From Neobacillus sp. FSL H8-0543 (GTDB taxonomy: Bacteria; Bacillota; Bacilli; Bacillales; Cytobacillaceae), in assembly GCF_038592905.1 (NCBI RefSeq), contig NZ_CP151943.1:4476501-4540500 (forward strand): 64,000 nucleotides of DNA, read 5' to 3'. Numbering within the stretch: position 1 is the stretch's first letter; each line of letters begins with the position of its first letter. Positions 18,300 through 27,651 of the stretch are shown one piece after another. Made by a program: the position numbers and the translations under genes. The notes beneath the pieces are model-generated. The model saw only the letters and a list, made by a program, of their open reading frames with translations. It made no database searches and was not told where the DNA came from.

Positions 18300-19508
18300 A
18301 TGAAAACTTCCTTATCACAGTTTATGCTTCGCACAGGGATTTACAGTGGATCCAACTCACGCGCGATGGTACCAAGCTTATTTGCTGGTCTTGGTGCTAA
18401 GAGAATTGTCCTTTTGAGTGACAGAGGCTTAGAAAAAGCAGGAGTCGTCGAAAAGGTTGCCGAAATATTTAATTTAACCGGACATGGAAGCGGTCCTCAG
18501 CTTGTTGGGCAATATCTGGATATTGCTCAGGATGCGGAGAGCAAGAGTATTAATGATGCCGTACGCTATGTAAAGGAAGTTGGCGGCGATGCCCTTTTGG
18601 CTGTCGGAGGCGGAAGCGTCCTTGATACCGTTAAAGGTGTTAAGTATGCTCTCCACAAGGGTTTAACGGATATAAAAGAAGCAATCCCTGGCGGACTTTT
18701 ATACGAACAGTTCCCGCAGGCAACCTATATGTCAATTCCACATATTGCAATTCCAACTACTGCTGGAACGGGGTCTGAAGTATCGCCAATTTGTGTAGTT
18801 TTTAATGAAGATATTCAAATGAAGACAAATATCATCAACCCCTTTATTAGTCCCGATATGGCGGTACTTGACCCTGACTTAACCGTAGGGCTGCCACCGG
18901 TGATTACGGCTTTTACAGGGTTTGATGCATTAACACATGCAATTGAAGCACTAGCGTCGCCGACCGCAACGGCTCTTACCGATGCACATGCCTTACATGC
19001 CATTCGTTTGATTGAGAAAAATCTTCCTATCGCAGTTGCTGAAGGCTCCAATTTGGATGCAAGAATGGACTTGCTCCAAGCAAGCCTAATGGGAATCACC
19101 GCGTTTAGCTTTGCATTAAACGCGATTCCAGTTCACAATTTGGCACATGCATATGGTGCGTTGTTCCGAATTCCGCATGGCTTAGCAAATGCTGTCTTCC
19201 TGCCAGTAGTTATGGAGATGGTGCCGATGCTTTATCTTCCTAAGGCAGCTGAGCTTGCATCTGCTATGGATGTCGATGTGAAGGGTGATACAGCAGAAGT
19301 GGCATTGGTAAAAGTGGTTGAGAAAATTCGATTGCTTCAGCATAATGTTGGCCTACCGACTGATTTCAAGGAGTACAATATTACTGAAGAAGATCTTAAA
19401 CGGGTGATTCCAGCGGTTATGAAGGACCCAGCCGCCTTGAACTTCCCAATGCCAGTAGAGCTAATCGTAGCCATTGGCCAAAGAGTAGTTCCTGTCGGAG
19501 TAAAATAG
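18300..19508 (+). CDS. iron-containing (group III) alcohol dehydrogenase
   Basis: Metal- and NAD-dependent alcohol dehydrogenase of 402 residues. Seen: the nucleotide-binding GGGSVLDTVKGVKYA, the PTTAGTGSEVSP segment, and the metal-ligand motifs DALTHAIEA and HNLAHAYGALFRIPHGLAN (a histidine pair). The binding site is GAAGAGGTGAAAG before the ATG. It is encoded directly after the aldehyde dehydrogenase and before a strong terminator, so the two form a bicistronic unit. The alcohol is not known. Confidence 0.93.
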   Translation: MKTSLSQFMLRTGIYSGSNSRAMVPSLFAGLGAKRIVLLSDRGLEKAGVVEKVAEIFNLTGHGSGPQLVGQYLDIAQDAESKSINDAVRYVKEVGGDALLAVGGGSVLDTVKGVKYALHKGLTDIKEAIPGGLLYEQFPQATYMSIPHIAIPTTAGTGSEVSPICVVFNEDIQMKTNIINPFISPDMAVLDPDLTVGLPPVITAFTGFDALTHAIEALASPTATALTDAHALHAIRLIEKNLPIAVAEGSNLDARMDLLQASLMGITAFSFALNAIPVHNLAHAYGALFRIPHGLANAVFLPVVMEMVPMLYLPKAAELASAMDVDVKGDTAEVALVKVVEKIRLLQHNVGLPTDFKEYNITEEDLKRVIPAVMKDPAALNFPMPVELIVAIGQRVVPVGVK

Positions 19509-19514
19509 TTTTTT

Positions 19515-19551
19515 AAACCCAGCCGGCCTAGGTAATGCTGGTTGGGTTTTG
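19515..19551 (+). terminator. terminator after the alcohol dehydrogenase gene
   Basis: AACCCAGCCGGC pairs with GCTGGTTGGGTT (two G-T pairs), followed by a short T run. Confidence 0.85.
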
Positions 19552-19653
19552 AAATTTGAGTGTTTCGCTGATATAAAATAATAGATATTCATAAAAGGCG
19601 TGTTTTGAAACAGATTTTTTTTAAAAAATACAAATAGTTTGGAGGAATGAACA

Positions 19654-20868
19654 ATGATGGATTTTTCTTTTTCAGAAGAGCAGGAATTACTAAGAAAAAC
19701 GGTTAGGCAATTTGTTGATAAAGAGATTATGTCGTTTATTCGTGAGTGGGATGAAAAACAGCATTTTGAACGGAGTATTTTAACTAGATTAGCAGAACTT
19801 GGCTTGATGGGGGTATGTATACCTGAGCAATACGGTGGCAGTGGAATGGATTATAATGCGTTAGCAATCGTCTGTGAAGAATTGGAGCGGGGAGACACAG
19901 CCTTTAGGACAGCGGTGTCGGTTCACACCGGACTCAACAGTATGACACTACTCCAATGGGGCAACGAGCAGCAAAAACAAAAATACCTGATTCCACAAGC
20001 AAAAGGTGAAAAGGTGGGAGCCTTTGGACTAACCGAACCGAACGCAGGCTCAGATGTTGCGGCCATGCAAACAACTGCGGTTAAAAAAGATGACTACTAC
20101 ATATTAAATGGCTCTAAAACATGGATCTCCCTTTGTGACGAGGCAGATAACTTTCTCGTATTTGCATACACAGATAAGGATAAAAAACATCATGGCATTT
20201 CCGCTTTCATTGTTGAAAGACAGTGGGATGGTTTTTCCTCAAAAGCGATTAAAGGAAAATTAGGCATTCGCGCAGGGAACACAGGGCAATTATTTTTCGA
20301 CAATGTCAAGATTCCAAAAGAAAACCTGGTTGGTCAAGAAGGCGAAGGCTTCAAAATCGCGATGTCTGCTCTAGATAATGGCAGGTTCACGGTTGCTGCC
20401 GGTGCCTGTGGAACAATCATGGCAAGTTTAGAGGCAAGCGTAAAATATTGTCAGGAAAGAAGTACCTTTGGCAAAGAAATCGGCAGACACCAACTGGTAC
20501 AGCAAATGATTGCAAAAATGGAAGCAGGCCTGCAACAGGCACGATTGCTTGTTTATCGATCAGGCTGGCTAAAAAATCAAGGCAAGCGTAACACCCGTGA
20601 AACATCCTTAGCAAAATGGTGTGCCTGTGATTATGCCTATGAGGCCGCAAATGATGCTGTTCAGATTCACGGTTCGTATGGTTTTTCCAATGAGTATCCC
20701 GTCGAGCGTTATTTAAGAAATGCAAAGGCACCGGTCATTTATGAGGGAACCCGTGAAATACACACGATCATGCAAGCAGAATATGTCCTAGGCTATCGAG
20801 AAGACAAAACGTTAACCAATACACTGCCAGCCTGGCCATATGAGGAAACAATGGAAACGGTTAAATAA
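19654..20868 (+). CDS. acyl-CoA dehydrogenase
   Basis: FAD-dependent enzyme that introduces the alpha-beta double bond of an acyl-CoA, 404 residues. It has the N-terminal helical domain (FSEEQELLRKTVRQFVD), the FAD motifs AFGLTEPNAGSD and WISLC, and the catalytic base as Glu364 in VIYEGTREIH. GGAGG lies ahead of a double ATG. It is the only acyl-CoA dehydrogenase in the window and stands as a single gene after the island. With the two thiolases and the SDR it supplies three of the four beta-oxidation steps; an enoyl-CoA hydratase is not seen. Confidence 0.93.
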   Translation: MMDFSFSEEQELLRKTVRQFVDKEIMSFIREWDEKQHFERSILTRLAELGLMGVCIPEQYGGSGMDYNALAIVCEELERGDTAFRTAVSVHTGLNSMTLLQWGNEQQKQKYLIPQAKGEKVGAFGLTEPNAGSDVAAMQTTAVKKDDYYILNGSKTWISLCDEADNFLVFAYTDKDKKHHGISAFIVERQWDGFSSKAIKGKLGIRAGNTGQLFFDNVKIPKENLVGQEGEGFKIAMSALDNGRFTVAAGACGTIMASLEASVKYCQERSTFGKEIGRHQLVQQMIAKMEAGLQQARLLVYRSGWLKNQGKRNTRETSLAKWCACDYAYEAANDAVQIHGSYGFSNEYPVERYLRNAKAPVIYEGTREIHTIMQAEYVLGYREDKTLTNTLPAWPYEETMETVK

Positions 20869-20937
20869 CATATGCTAATATTGTAACCTCCCACCATGTT
20901 TTATTTATGAGAAAATAATAATCAAATACATTTTATT

Positions 20938-20966
20938 TTGAAACCTCAATCGTATTACTATATAAT
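20938..20966 (+). promoter_or_regulatory. sigma-A promoter of ppaC
   Basis: TTGAAA and TATAAT are separated by 17 bases, 59 bases before the start codon; a good vegetative promoter. Confidence 0.75.
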
Positions 20967-21024
20967 TTCGGATAGGGTCATTATCTGATGTCCTACATAA
21001 ATTTATACGATTGGGAGTAGTAAA

Positions 21025-21960
21025 ATGGAAAAAGTACTTATTTTTGGCCACAAAAACCCTGATACAGATACAATTTGTTCAGCTATTGCATATGCAGATT
21101 TAAAAAAGCAACTTGGAATGGATGTAGAACCGATTCGTCTAGGACAAATTAATGGTGAGACGCAATATGCCCTTGACCATTTTCACGTAGAGGTTCCACG
21201 CTTAGTTGAAGCAGTTGCTGCAGAGGTACAATCTGTCATTTTAGTCGACCACAATGAACGTCAACAAAGTGCAAATGATATCACGAATGTTCGTGTGTTG
21301 GAAGTCATTGACCACCACCGAATCGCTAATTTTGAAACAAGCGATCCATTATATTACCGTTGCGAGCCAGTTGGCTGCACCGCAACTATTTTAAATAAAA
21401 TGTATAAAGAGAATGGCAAGGAAATTCCAAATGAAATTGCCGGATTAATGCTATCTGCAATCATTTCAGACTCTTTATTATTTAAGTCCCCAACTTGTAC
21501 GCCTGAAGATGTGGCTGCAGCACGTGAATTAGCAGAAATCGCTGGTGTTGATGCCGAGAGCTATGGTTTAGAAATGCTGAAGGCTGGCGCTGATTTAAGT
21601 GACAAAACAGTGGAGGATTTAATTTCTCTTGATGCCAAAGAATTTGAAATGGGTACAAGTAAAGTGGAAATTGCACAGGTGAATGCAGTTGATACTACTG
21701 AAGTTCTAGCTTTTCAAGCAGACTTGGAAGCAACAATTTCAAAGGTAATAGAAGAAAAGAATTTAGATCTTTTCTTGTTTGTAGTGACGGATATCCTTAC
21801 AAACGATTCGGTCGGATTAGCTTTAGGAAGCAAAGCATATGCAGTAGAGAAAGCTTACAATGTTACCCTTGAAAATAACATAGCAACATTAAAGGGTGTA
21901 GTTTCCCGTAAAAAACAAATCGTTCCAGTGTTAACTGATATTTTTAACAAAGGTGTATAG
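21025..21960 (+). CDS. ppaC: manganese-dependent inorganic pyrophosphatase (family II)
   Basis: Cytoplasmic enzyme that hydrolyses pyrophosphate to phosphate and so drives biosynthetic reactions forward. The 311-residue protein has the DHH-family metal motifs in order: [30 protein letters not shown], and the C-terminal SRKKQIVP that binds substrate. There is no CBS regulatory insert, as in the B. subtilis type. It has its own promoter and terminator and therefore is a single-gene unit. The binding site is GGGAG. Confidence 0.96.
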   Translation: MEKVLIFGHKNPDTDTICSAIAYADLKKQLGMDVEPIRLGQINGETQYALDHFHVEVPRLVEAVAAEVQSVILVDHNERQQSANDITNVRVLEVIDHHRIANFETSDPLYYRCEPVGCTATILNKMYKENGKEIPNEIAGLMLSAIISDSLLFKSPTCTPEDVAAARELAEIAGVDAESYGLEMLKAGADLSDKTVEDLISLDAKEFEMGTSKVEIAQVNAVDTTEVLAFQADLEATISKVIEEKNLDLFLFVVTDILTNDSVGLALGSKAYAVEKAYNVTLENNIATLKGVVSRKKQIVPVLTDIFNKGV

Positions 21961-21962
21961 TA

Positions 21963-22006
21963 AAAAGGACCGTTCAGATAATTATATTTGAACGGTCCTT
22001 TCTTTT
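21963..22006 (+). terminator. terminator of ppaC
   Basis: AAAGGACCGTTCA pairs with TGAACGGTCCTTT, an almost perfect 13-bp stem, followed by CTTTT. Confidence 0.88.
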
Positions 22007-22033
22007 GGCTGTGTAAAAGGTCATACTTAATTT

Positions 22034-22163
22034 GTTGATTGGAGCGGAAGGCGCGAGACTCCTGCGGGAGTACGGGGCTGGGGAGACCCCACAGGCGCTT
22101 TAGTGCCGAGGAGGCTCCCCGGCACGCCCGCTAAAAAGCGAAGTGCCTGGAGCGGAAATCAAC
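22034..22163 (+). repeat. dispersed GC-rich repeat, copy 1 (about 130 bp)
   Basis: It starts GTTGATTGGAGCGG and ends GGAGCGGAAATCAAC, with GTTGATT/AATCAAC as ends and many internal GC-rich inverted repeats (for example CTCCTGCGGGAG and GGGGAG/CTCCCC). It matches the inverse copy at 62054 closely and the longer copy at 59039 in parts. Such elements are common between genes in Bacillaceae. It is far more GC-rich than its surroundings. Confidence 0.85.
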
Positions 22164-22199
22164 AGGTTTAACAAACCCTTCTGTTACAAAACCAACACG

Positions 22200-22229
22200 T
22201 TGACTGTACGGTTTCTATTATGGTATATT
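22200..22229 (+). promoter_or_regulatory. candidate promoter of the merR-corC unit
   Basis: TTGACT and TATATT are 18 bases apart; the transcript would start about 30 bases before the merR-like start. Confidence 0.5.
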
Positions 22230-22265
22230 TATAGAGTATGAGAAAGGGGTGAGTCTATTGGGAAG

Positions 22266-22679
22266 TTGTATAGAATTGGTGAGTTAGCAACTTTAATGAA
22301 TGTTTCTAAAAGAAAGATTGATTATTACACCCAAATTGGCTTATTACACCCTGCTCGAACCGATTCTAATTACCGATTATACGGGGAAGAATGTGTTCAG
22401 ACGTTGGAATTAGTTGAACACTATAAAAATCTTAATATGCCATTAGAGGAAATTAAAACATCCATTGAATTAATAAATTGTGATCAGTTGATAGATAATC
22501 AGAAGCTAGAGAAACATTGTGAACAAATTGGAACCATCCTGCAGCACCTAAAAGAGGAAATAAATGTGATGGAACCGATGCTTCAAAAATTAGATAATAA
22601 CCAAAAAGAAATGCTGCTTACTAAACTTTCCACACAAAGCCAGACATTAGCCCTGACACTACTACAATTAATGGGCTAA
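22266..22679 (+). CDS. MerR family transcriptional regulator
   Basis: Small activator/repressor of 137 residues. The N-terminal winged helix shows YRIGELATLMNVSKRKIDYY and the second helix pair NYRLYGEECVQTLE; a coiled-coil dimerisation helix with few cysteines follows. Cysteines lie at NCDQL and HCEQIG, not in the usual CueR arrangement. The start is taken as TTG after AAAGGGGTGAG, with somewhat long spacing. The gene precedes a CorC-like membrane protein gene, as the yhdQ/yhdP pair does in B. subtilis in another order; effector unknown. Confidence 0.82.
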   Translation: MYRIGELATLMNVSKRKIDYYTQIGLLHPARTDSNYRLYGEECVQTLELVEHYKNLNMPLEEIKTSIELINCDQLIDNQKLEKHCEQIGTILQHLKEEINVMEPMLQKLDNNQKEMLLTKLSTQSQTLALTLLQLMG

Positions 22680-22720
22680 ATTATTCTTGGAAAAACTTGA
22701 AAACAACCAGGAGGTGTATT

Positions 22721-22746
22721 CCATACTTACTGTTTGGTAAGTATGG
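22721..22746 (+). promoter_or_regulatory. perfect inverted repeat between AGGAGG and the start of the CorC gene
   Basis: CCATACTTAC and GTAAGTATGG pair over a six-base loop. An AGGAGG lies just upstream (22709-22714) and the TTG start six bases downstream. The 3' arm ends in GGAG, which is the only other possible binding site. As DNA it could also be the operator of the MerR protein encoded just before. Confidence 0.6.
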
Positions 22747-22752
22747 AGAATA

Positions 22753-24066
22753 TTGATACTAACTAACTTGATCTTAATAGCAATGTTAATTGCCTTTACG
22801 GCATTTTTCGTATCCTACGAGTTTGCTATTGTAAAAGTCCGCGGCACGCGTATTGACCAGCTTGTTGCCGAGGGAAACAAAAACGCTATTGCAGCGAAAA
22901 CAATCATCACAAATCTTGATGAATACTTATCAGCCTGTCAATTAGGTATTACCGTTACCGCATTAGGCTTAGGTTGGTTGGGTGAACCAACGGTTGAACG
23001 ATTACTTCACCCATTATTCAATCAAATAAGTATGCCTGAGTCAGCTGCAAGTATTTTATCGTTTATTATTGCCTTTTCTTCGGTAACCTTTATTCACGTT
23101 GTTGTCGGGGAATTAGCTCCAAAAACTGTTGCCATTCAAAAAGCAGAAGCTGTTACGTTACTTATGGCAAGACCAATGATTATTTTTTACAAAATTATGT
23201 ATCCCTTTATTAAGGTTTTAAACGGCTCAGCACGTGGGTTAGTAGGGATTTTTGGAATAAAGCCTGCTTCAGAACACGAAAACGCTCATTCAGAAGAAGA
23301 ACTGCAATTAATCATATCCGAAAGCTATAAAAGTGGAGAAATTAATCAGTCTGAATATAAATATGTGAACAAAATATTTGAATTTGACGATCGCCTTGCA
23401 AAAGAAATTATGGTACCTCGGACAGAAATCGTTGCCTTTGATCAATCACTAACCCTTCAAGAATGTTTAGAAATTGTGAAACAAGAAAATTACACGAGAT
23501 ACCCGGTGATTGATGGTGAAAAGGATAACATTGTCGGTATGCTGAATATGAAAGAGGTATTAACGGAATACATCAGTGGTAAAAGTCTTGATACTTCCAT
23601 TAGCGAATATGTCCGCCCGGTCATTCAGGTAATTGAATCAATTGCGATTCACGACTTATTAGTAAAAATGCAAAAGGATCGCGTTCATATGGCAATCTTA
23701 ATGGATGAATACGGCGGTACAGCCGGATTAGTTACCGTAGAAGACATTCTTGAAGAGATTGTTGGGGAAATTCGGGATGAATTTGATGCAGATGAAGTAC
23801 CTGAAATTAATAAAATTAATGAAAATAAAACCGTCGTCGATGGTAAGGTTCTCATTGATGAAATAAACGATCTTTTTGGCTTAGATATCGATGAATCCGA
23901 GATGGATACCATTGGTGGATGGATTTTATCAGAAAAAATGGATGTAGTCGAAGGTGATAGCGTTCAATATGGTAATTATGAATTTAAAGTACTTGAAATT
24001 GATGGCTATCATATTAAGCTTTTACAGATTGTAAACTTAATGAAACAGGAGTCCTTTGCCTCCTAA
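22753..24066 (+). CDS. CNNM/CBS/CorC-HlyC domain membrane protein (hemolysin-type, probable Mg2+ efflux)
   Basis: Integral membrane protein of 437 residues: an N-terminal CNNM (DUF21) domain with about four membrane segments and the motif SACQLGITVTALGLGWLGEP, two CBS domains (about 210-330, with KEIMVPRTEIVAFD and LMDEYGGTAGLVTVEDILEEIVGEI) and a C-terminal CorC_HlyC domain. B. subtilis relatives (MpfA/YhdP) export magnesium. The start is TTG, after a conserved-looking hairpin. It shares a transcript with the MerR gene and ends at a terminator. Confidence 0.9.
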   Translation: MILTNLILIAMLIAFTAFFVSYEFAIVKVRGTRIDQLVAEGNKNAIAAKTIITNLDEYLSACQLGITVTALGLGWLGEPTVERLLHPLFNQISMPESAASILSFIIAFSSVTFIHVVVGELAPKTVAIQKAEAVTLLMARPMIIFYKIMYPFIKVLNGSARGLVGIFGIKPASEHENAHSEEELQLIISESYKSGEINQSEYKYVNKIFEFDDRLAKEIMVPRTEIVAFDQSLTLQECLEIVKQENYTRYPVIDGEKDNIVGMLNMKEVLTEYISGKSLDTSISEYVRPVIQVIESIAIHDLLVKMQKDRVHMAILMDEYGGTAGLVTVEDILEEIVGEIRDEFDADEVPEINKINENKTVVDGKVLIDEINDLFGLDIDESEMDTIGGWILSEKMDVVEGDSVQYGNYEFKVLEIDGYHIKLLQIVNLMKQESFAS

Positions 24067-24071
24067 TCCCT

Positions 24072-24101
24072 AACCCTCTTGTGTTTACAAGAGGGTTTTT
24101 A
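24072..24101 (+). terminator. terminator of the CorC gene
   Basis: AACCCTCTTG pairs with CAAGAGGGTT over a six-base loop, followed by TTTT. Confidence 0.9.
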
Positions 24102-24142
24102 TTTGTGCATATGTAAAATTTTTAAAAAAAGGAAAGTAATGT

Positions 24143-24180
24143 TGGCTAGGTACCCGCAAATTAGGTGCCTAGCTTTTTTG
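24143..24180 (+). terminator. second terminator-like hairpin
   Basis: GCTAGGTACC pairs with GGTGCCTAGC, followed by TTTTTTG. It backs up the preceding terminator or ends a short unseen transcript. A similar stem (TGCTAGGACC/GGTACCTGGCA) recurs at 28645. Confidence 0.75.
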
Positions 24181-24369
24181 TTTAAGGGCGATTTTTACTA
24201 TTAATCACGCTTTTATACAACTAAGTCAAAGTTGTGACAATTCAACAACGAAGTAAATGAATATTTTGAAAATGTTAAAGGAAACCATTTTTTTATTCTT
24301 AAAGCTAGATTACGATAAATATGTGTATTCTTTAACTCTAAACACCTTTTTTAAGGGAGGAAGATTAGC
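24181..24369. other. leader of the nap operon
   Basis: No gene is seen. A GTTGTGACAATTCAAC sequence (24231-24246) has GTTG/CAAC ends and an FNR-type half site TGTGA but not the second half. No convincing promoter is visible. The stretch ends with AAGGGAGGAAG before the napA TTG start. Confidence 0.4.
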
Positions 24370-26907
24370 TTGGAATTAACACGGAGATCATTGCTTAAAG
24401 CAACAGCAGTATCATTGACAATGGCAGCAGCTGGGTGCAGTAAAAAAACAGATGAACAAGACAAAACAATTACTAAAGCAGCAAGTATTGAACCCGATGA
24501 ATGGAAAACCTCTGTCTGTCGTTTTTGTGGAACAGGGTGCGGTATCCTGGTCGGGGTAAAGGATGGCAAGGTGATTGCCACAAAGGGTGATCCTGATAAT
24601 CGTTCGAATAAAGGTCTTAACTGTATTAAAGGATATTATATCGGCAAAATTCTCTTTGGAAAAGATCGCTTAACGAAACCGCTTATTCGCGAGGATAAAT
24701 CTAAAAAAGGCACGATGGATGGGTTTAGGGAAGCCACATGGGAAGAAGCCTTAGACTTAGTTGCCGGCAAACTAAAGGAAGCACATGTTGCCGATCCAAA
24801 ATCGATTGCTTTTTGGGGTTCCGGACAACAGTCCATCATGGAGGGATATGCCTCCGTTAAACTTTGGAAGGCTGGATTGTTAAACAATAACATCGATCCA
24901 AATGCACGTCTTTGTATGGCAAGTGCTGTTACTGGGTTTATGACAACCTTCCAGTCAGATGAACCAATGGGATCCTATCGTGATCTGGATGAAGCGGATA
25001 TTTATGTAACATGGGGAGCGAATATGGCCGAAATGCATCCCGTACTCTACTCGCGTCTAACTGCCCGCAAGCTAAAGGATAGTAAGGTAAAGCATTATGA
25101 TCTAACAACAAGGCATTCCAGAACTTCGGAGTTAGCCGATGTTGTTATGGTATTTCGTCCACAATCCGATTTAGCCATTGCAAATGCAATTGCAAATTAT
25201 TTAATTCAAAACAATCTGTATGACCAGAAATTTGTCGATGTTCATACACAGTTTAAAGCAGGGACTGAAAACCTTGGTCATACCTTTGATGATAATTATG
25301 AAGCCACTGAGGTAGGAAAAGTTGTCGATTTAGATTGGACGATCCCCTTTGAAGAATTTAAAACAAAGGTTTCCGAATATACCCTTGAAAAAGCTGAAGA
25401 ACTATCAGGTGTACCAGCAAAGGATATCGAGGCGCTCGCAAAGGAATTTGCTGACCCAAATAAAAAAGTTTTATCACTTTGGACGATGGGCGTAAACCAA
25501 CATACACGTGGGACATGGATGAACAATCTTATATACAATTTGCATCTGCTTACAGGAAAGATTTCACAGCCTGGGAATGGTCCGTTCTCATTAACAGGTC
25601 AGCCTAGTGCCTGTGGAACGGCTAGGGAAGTAGGCGTATTTTCTCACCGGTTACCAGCAGATTTGGTAGTTAAGAACCCAGAGCACCGCCGCTATTCAGA
25701 GTTAATTTGGAATCTACCAAAAGGTTATCTAGATCCAATTGAAGCTCCAGGATTTCATACGGTTAAAATGTTCCGTGAGTTAGGAAATGGAAAGGTAAAG
25801 TTTTTATGGAGTATGTCCAATAACTGGGCACAAACGATGCCAAAGCTTAATCGTTTCAGAGGGAAGGACGCGGATGGCAAGGGCGTTATCGATGGTTTCA
25901 TTGTCGTATCAGAAGTCTATCCAACTCGTTCAACTGAGATGGCTGATGTTGTTTTTCCAGCTGCTATGTGGGTGGAACGGGAAGGACAATTTGGGAATGC
26001 AGAACGCAGGACCTCAATATTTGAGAAGTGTGTTGATGCTCCTGGTGAGGCAAAATGGGATTTATGGGCAATTGTACAAGTGGCCAAACGTGTTCTGGAC
26101 AGTAAAATGATCGGTGATAAACCAGCCTTTGATGTTCTATTTGGGATGGTTTGGGATAAGGAAAAGAACGACATGATAGAGGACCAACATAAGGTAAATG
26201 GACTCCTTTGGGAGGAGTATCGTTCCTTTACAAATCCGCACGAAAGTAAAAGCAGTGAGATTCAGGAACTGGGTGCAAAATTAAAGTTAAAGGCTAAACA
26301 AATGGCACCGTATGATGAATACCTTAAACAGCATGGGATTTGCTGGCCGGTTCGGAACGTGAATGGGAAATGGCTTGAAACAAACTGGCGATATGTCCAT
26401 GGTAAGCAAGAAGAGGGCTTTGATCAATATGGTGTAGAGGAACATGGAACGGCTGGAAACTATAAGAACATTGATTTCTATAAATCAACCGATCACAAAC
26501 CAACGATTTTTTATCGTCCTTTTGAAGAAGCAGCAGAAGTTCCTGATACAGAGTATCCTTTCTGGTTATGCACGGGACGTGTTCTTGAGCATTGGCATAG
26601 CGGGTCAATGACTAGAAGAGTTCCAGAGCTTCATCGTGCTTTTCCAGAGGCACTTTGTGAAATACATCCTGACGATGCCAAGAATCTCGGTGTTAAAACG
26701 GGTGATATGGTGAAAGTAGTTTCACGTCGTGGAGAAGTAAAGATAAAGGCAACAACTGCGGGACGCGGCAACCCACCTAAAGGACTAATATATGTTCCAT
26801 TTTTTGCCGAAGAAACACTTATTAATCTCGTAACGTTGGATTGTTATTGTCCTATTTCCAAACAGCCTGATTATAAAAAATGTGCGGTTAAAGTTGTAAA
26901 AGCATAA
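24370..26907 (+). CDS. napA: periplasmic-type nitrate reductase catalytic subunit (NapA family), Tat-exported
   Basis: Molybdenum enzyme of 845 residues predicted to reduce nitrate outside the membrane. A twin-arginine signal TRRSLLK (residues 4-10) is followed by a hydrophobic stretch ending AAAGC, so Cys23 could be lipidated. The 4Fe-4S cysteines are 50, 53, 57 and 85; the Mo ligand is Cys182 in [11 protein letters not shown], as in NapA. The C-terminal MopB domain has [16 protein letters not shown], typical of NapA. The start is TTG with GGGAGG upstream. NapB-, NapD- and NapG-like genes follow, which supports nitrate over formate as substrate. Confidence 0.9.
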   Translation: MELTRRSLLKATAVSLTMAAAGCSKKTDEQDKTITKAASIEPDEWKTSVCRFCGTGCGILVGVKDGKVIATKGDPDNRSNKGLNCIKGYYIGKILFGKDRLTKPLIREDKSKKGTMDGFREATWEEALDLVAGKLKEAHVADPKSIAFWGSGQQSIMEGYASVKLWKAGLLNNNIDPNARLCMASAVTGFMTTFQSDEPMGSYRDLDEADIYVTWGANMAEMHPVLYSRLTARKLKDSKVKHYDLTTRHSRTSELADVVMVFRPQSDLAIANAIANYLIQNNLYDQKFVDVHTQFKAGTENLGHTFDDNYEATEVGKVVDLDWTIPFEEFKTKVSEYTLEKAEELSGVPAKDIEALAKEFADPNKKVLSLWTMGVNQHTRGTWMNNLIYNLHLLTGKISQPGNGPFSLTGQPSACGTAREVGVFSHRLPADLVVKNPEHRRYSELIWNLPKGYLDPIEAPGFHTVKMFRELGNGKVKFLWSMSNNWAQTMPKLNRFRGKDADGKGVIDGFIVVSEVYPTRSTEMADVVFPAAMWVEREGQFGNAERRTSIFEKCVDAPGEAKWDLWAIVQVAKRVLDSKMIGDKPAFDVLFGMVWDKEKNDMIEDQHKVNGLLWEEYRSFTNPHESKSSEIQELGAKLKLKAKQMAPYDEYLKQHGICWPVRNVNGKWLETNWRYVHGKQEEGFDQYGVEEHGTAGNYKNIDFYKSTDHKPTIFYRPFEEAAEVPDTEYPFWLCTGRVLEHWHSGSMTRRVPELHRAFPEALCEIHPDDAKNLGVKTGDMVKVVSRRGEVKIKATTAGRGNPPKGLIYVPFFAEETLINLVTLDCYCPISKQPDYKKCAVKVVKA

Positions 26908-26923
26908 TGGAGGTGTGAATTTT

Positions 26924-27328
26924 ATGAAGACAAAAGAACTTGTTTTTCTCTTAGCATTTATAGTGGTGATATCAGTTGCCATAGGATCTACGCTATTGCA
27001 CCAGTCCTATCAATCTGCTTCTTCAACGGAGAGTAGTAGCCAAACACCGCCTTTACTAGTTCAGCTTACTGAAGATGGAAGGGAAAATGCAGCAACAATG
27101 GGGCTTTTAAATGTACCTCCTATGCAGAATGTGACACATGTGAATCGTTGGAATCCTGAGCTTCATCATGAGAGTTGTCTGGCATGCCATGGCAAGGCGG
27201 GAACAGGGGCACCAACACCGCCAGCAGACCACTTTTATGACAATGATCCAAAAGGTACTGTATTTAGGGATAACTGTGTACAATGTCATGCCCAACAAAA
27301 TGATACAAAGACTGCTTTCAACAATTAA
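26924..27328 (+). CDS. napB: NapB-like dihaem c-type cytochrome
   Basis: Electron-transfer subunit for NapA. The 134-residue protein has one N-terminal membrane or signal segment (about 8-25) and two haem c motifs, CLACH (85-89) and CVQCH (118-122), with extra histidines (HH at 81-82, and others) for axial ligation as in NapB. The ATG chosen has GGAGGTG eight bases upstream; a GTG three codons earlier lies inside that site. It follows napA by 16 bases. Confidence 0.87.
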   Translation: MKTKELVFLLAFIVVISVAIGSTLLHQSYQSASSTESSSQTPPLLVQLTEDGRENAATMGLLNVPPMQNVTHVNRWNPELHHESCLACHGKAGTGAPTPPADHFYDNDPKGTVFRDNCVQCHAQQNDTKTAFNN

Positions 27329-27341
27329 ATTACGTGGAATA

Positions 27342-27368
27342 GCCTGCTAGCTTTATAATGGCGGGCTT
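27342..27368 (+). promoter_or_regulatory. intercistronic hairpin between napB and napD
   Basis: AGCCTGC pairs with GCGGGCT over 13 bases, with no T run. It may tune the amount of downstream napD-napG transcript. Confidence 0.35.
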
Positions 27369-27390
27369 CCCTGCAACAGGAGGGATTAAG

Positions 27391-27651
27391 TTGGTAATTT
27401 CGGGAATATACGTGGAGACAATCCCAGGCCAAGCAGAATATGCAGCAAAAAAACTAGCACAATTGAATGGTGTGGAAGTACACCATGTACATGAAGACAT
27501 AAAAGTAATCCTTACGTTAGAAACGGAGACGGTGGATCAAAGTTATCGGACAGCTGAAACGTTTAAAGCAATTGAGGGTGTACTTGCCATATGCCTAGCC
27601 TATACAAACTTTGAGGATGAGCCATTTTACCGTGAGGATGCTGGTGTATAA
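27391..27651 (+). CDS. napD: NapD-like Tat proofreading chaperone
   Basis: Small cytoplasmic protein of 86 residues with the NapD fold pattern (SGIYVETIPGQAEYAAKKLA, then a second half around LETETVDQSYRTAETFKAIEG, here in parts). NapD binds the NapA twin-arginine signal until cofactor loading is complete. I use the TTG start, which has CAGGAGGG six bases upstream; an ATG 11 codons earlier has no site and lies in a hairpin. The stop overlaps the next start (TAATG). Confidence 0.85.
   Translation: MVISGIYVETIPGQAEYAAKKLAQLNGVEVHHVHEDIKVILTLETETVDQSYRTAETFKAIEGVLAICLAYTNFEDEPFYREDAGV

Noticed and set aside
24225..24250. FNR site ahead of napA
   Set aside because: Only one half of the consensus (TGTGA) is present; the second half does not fit.
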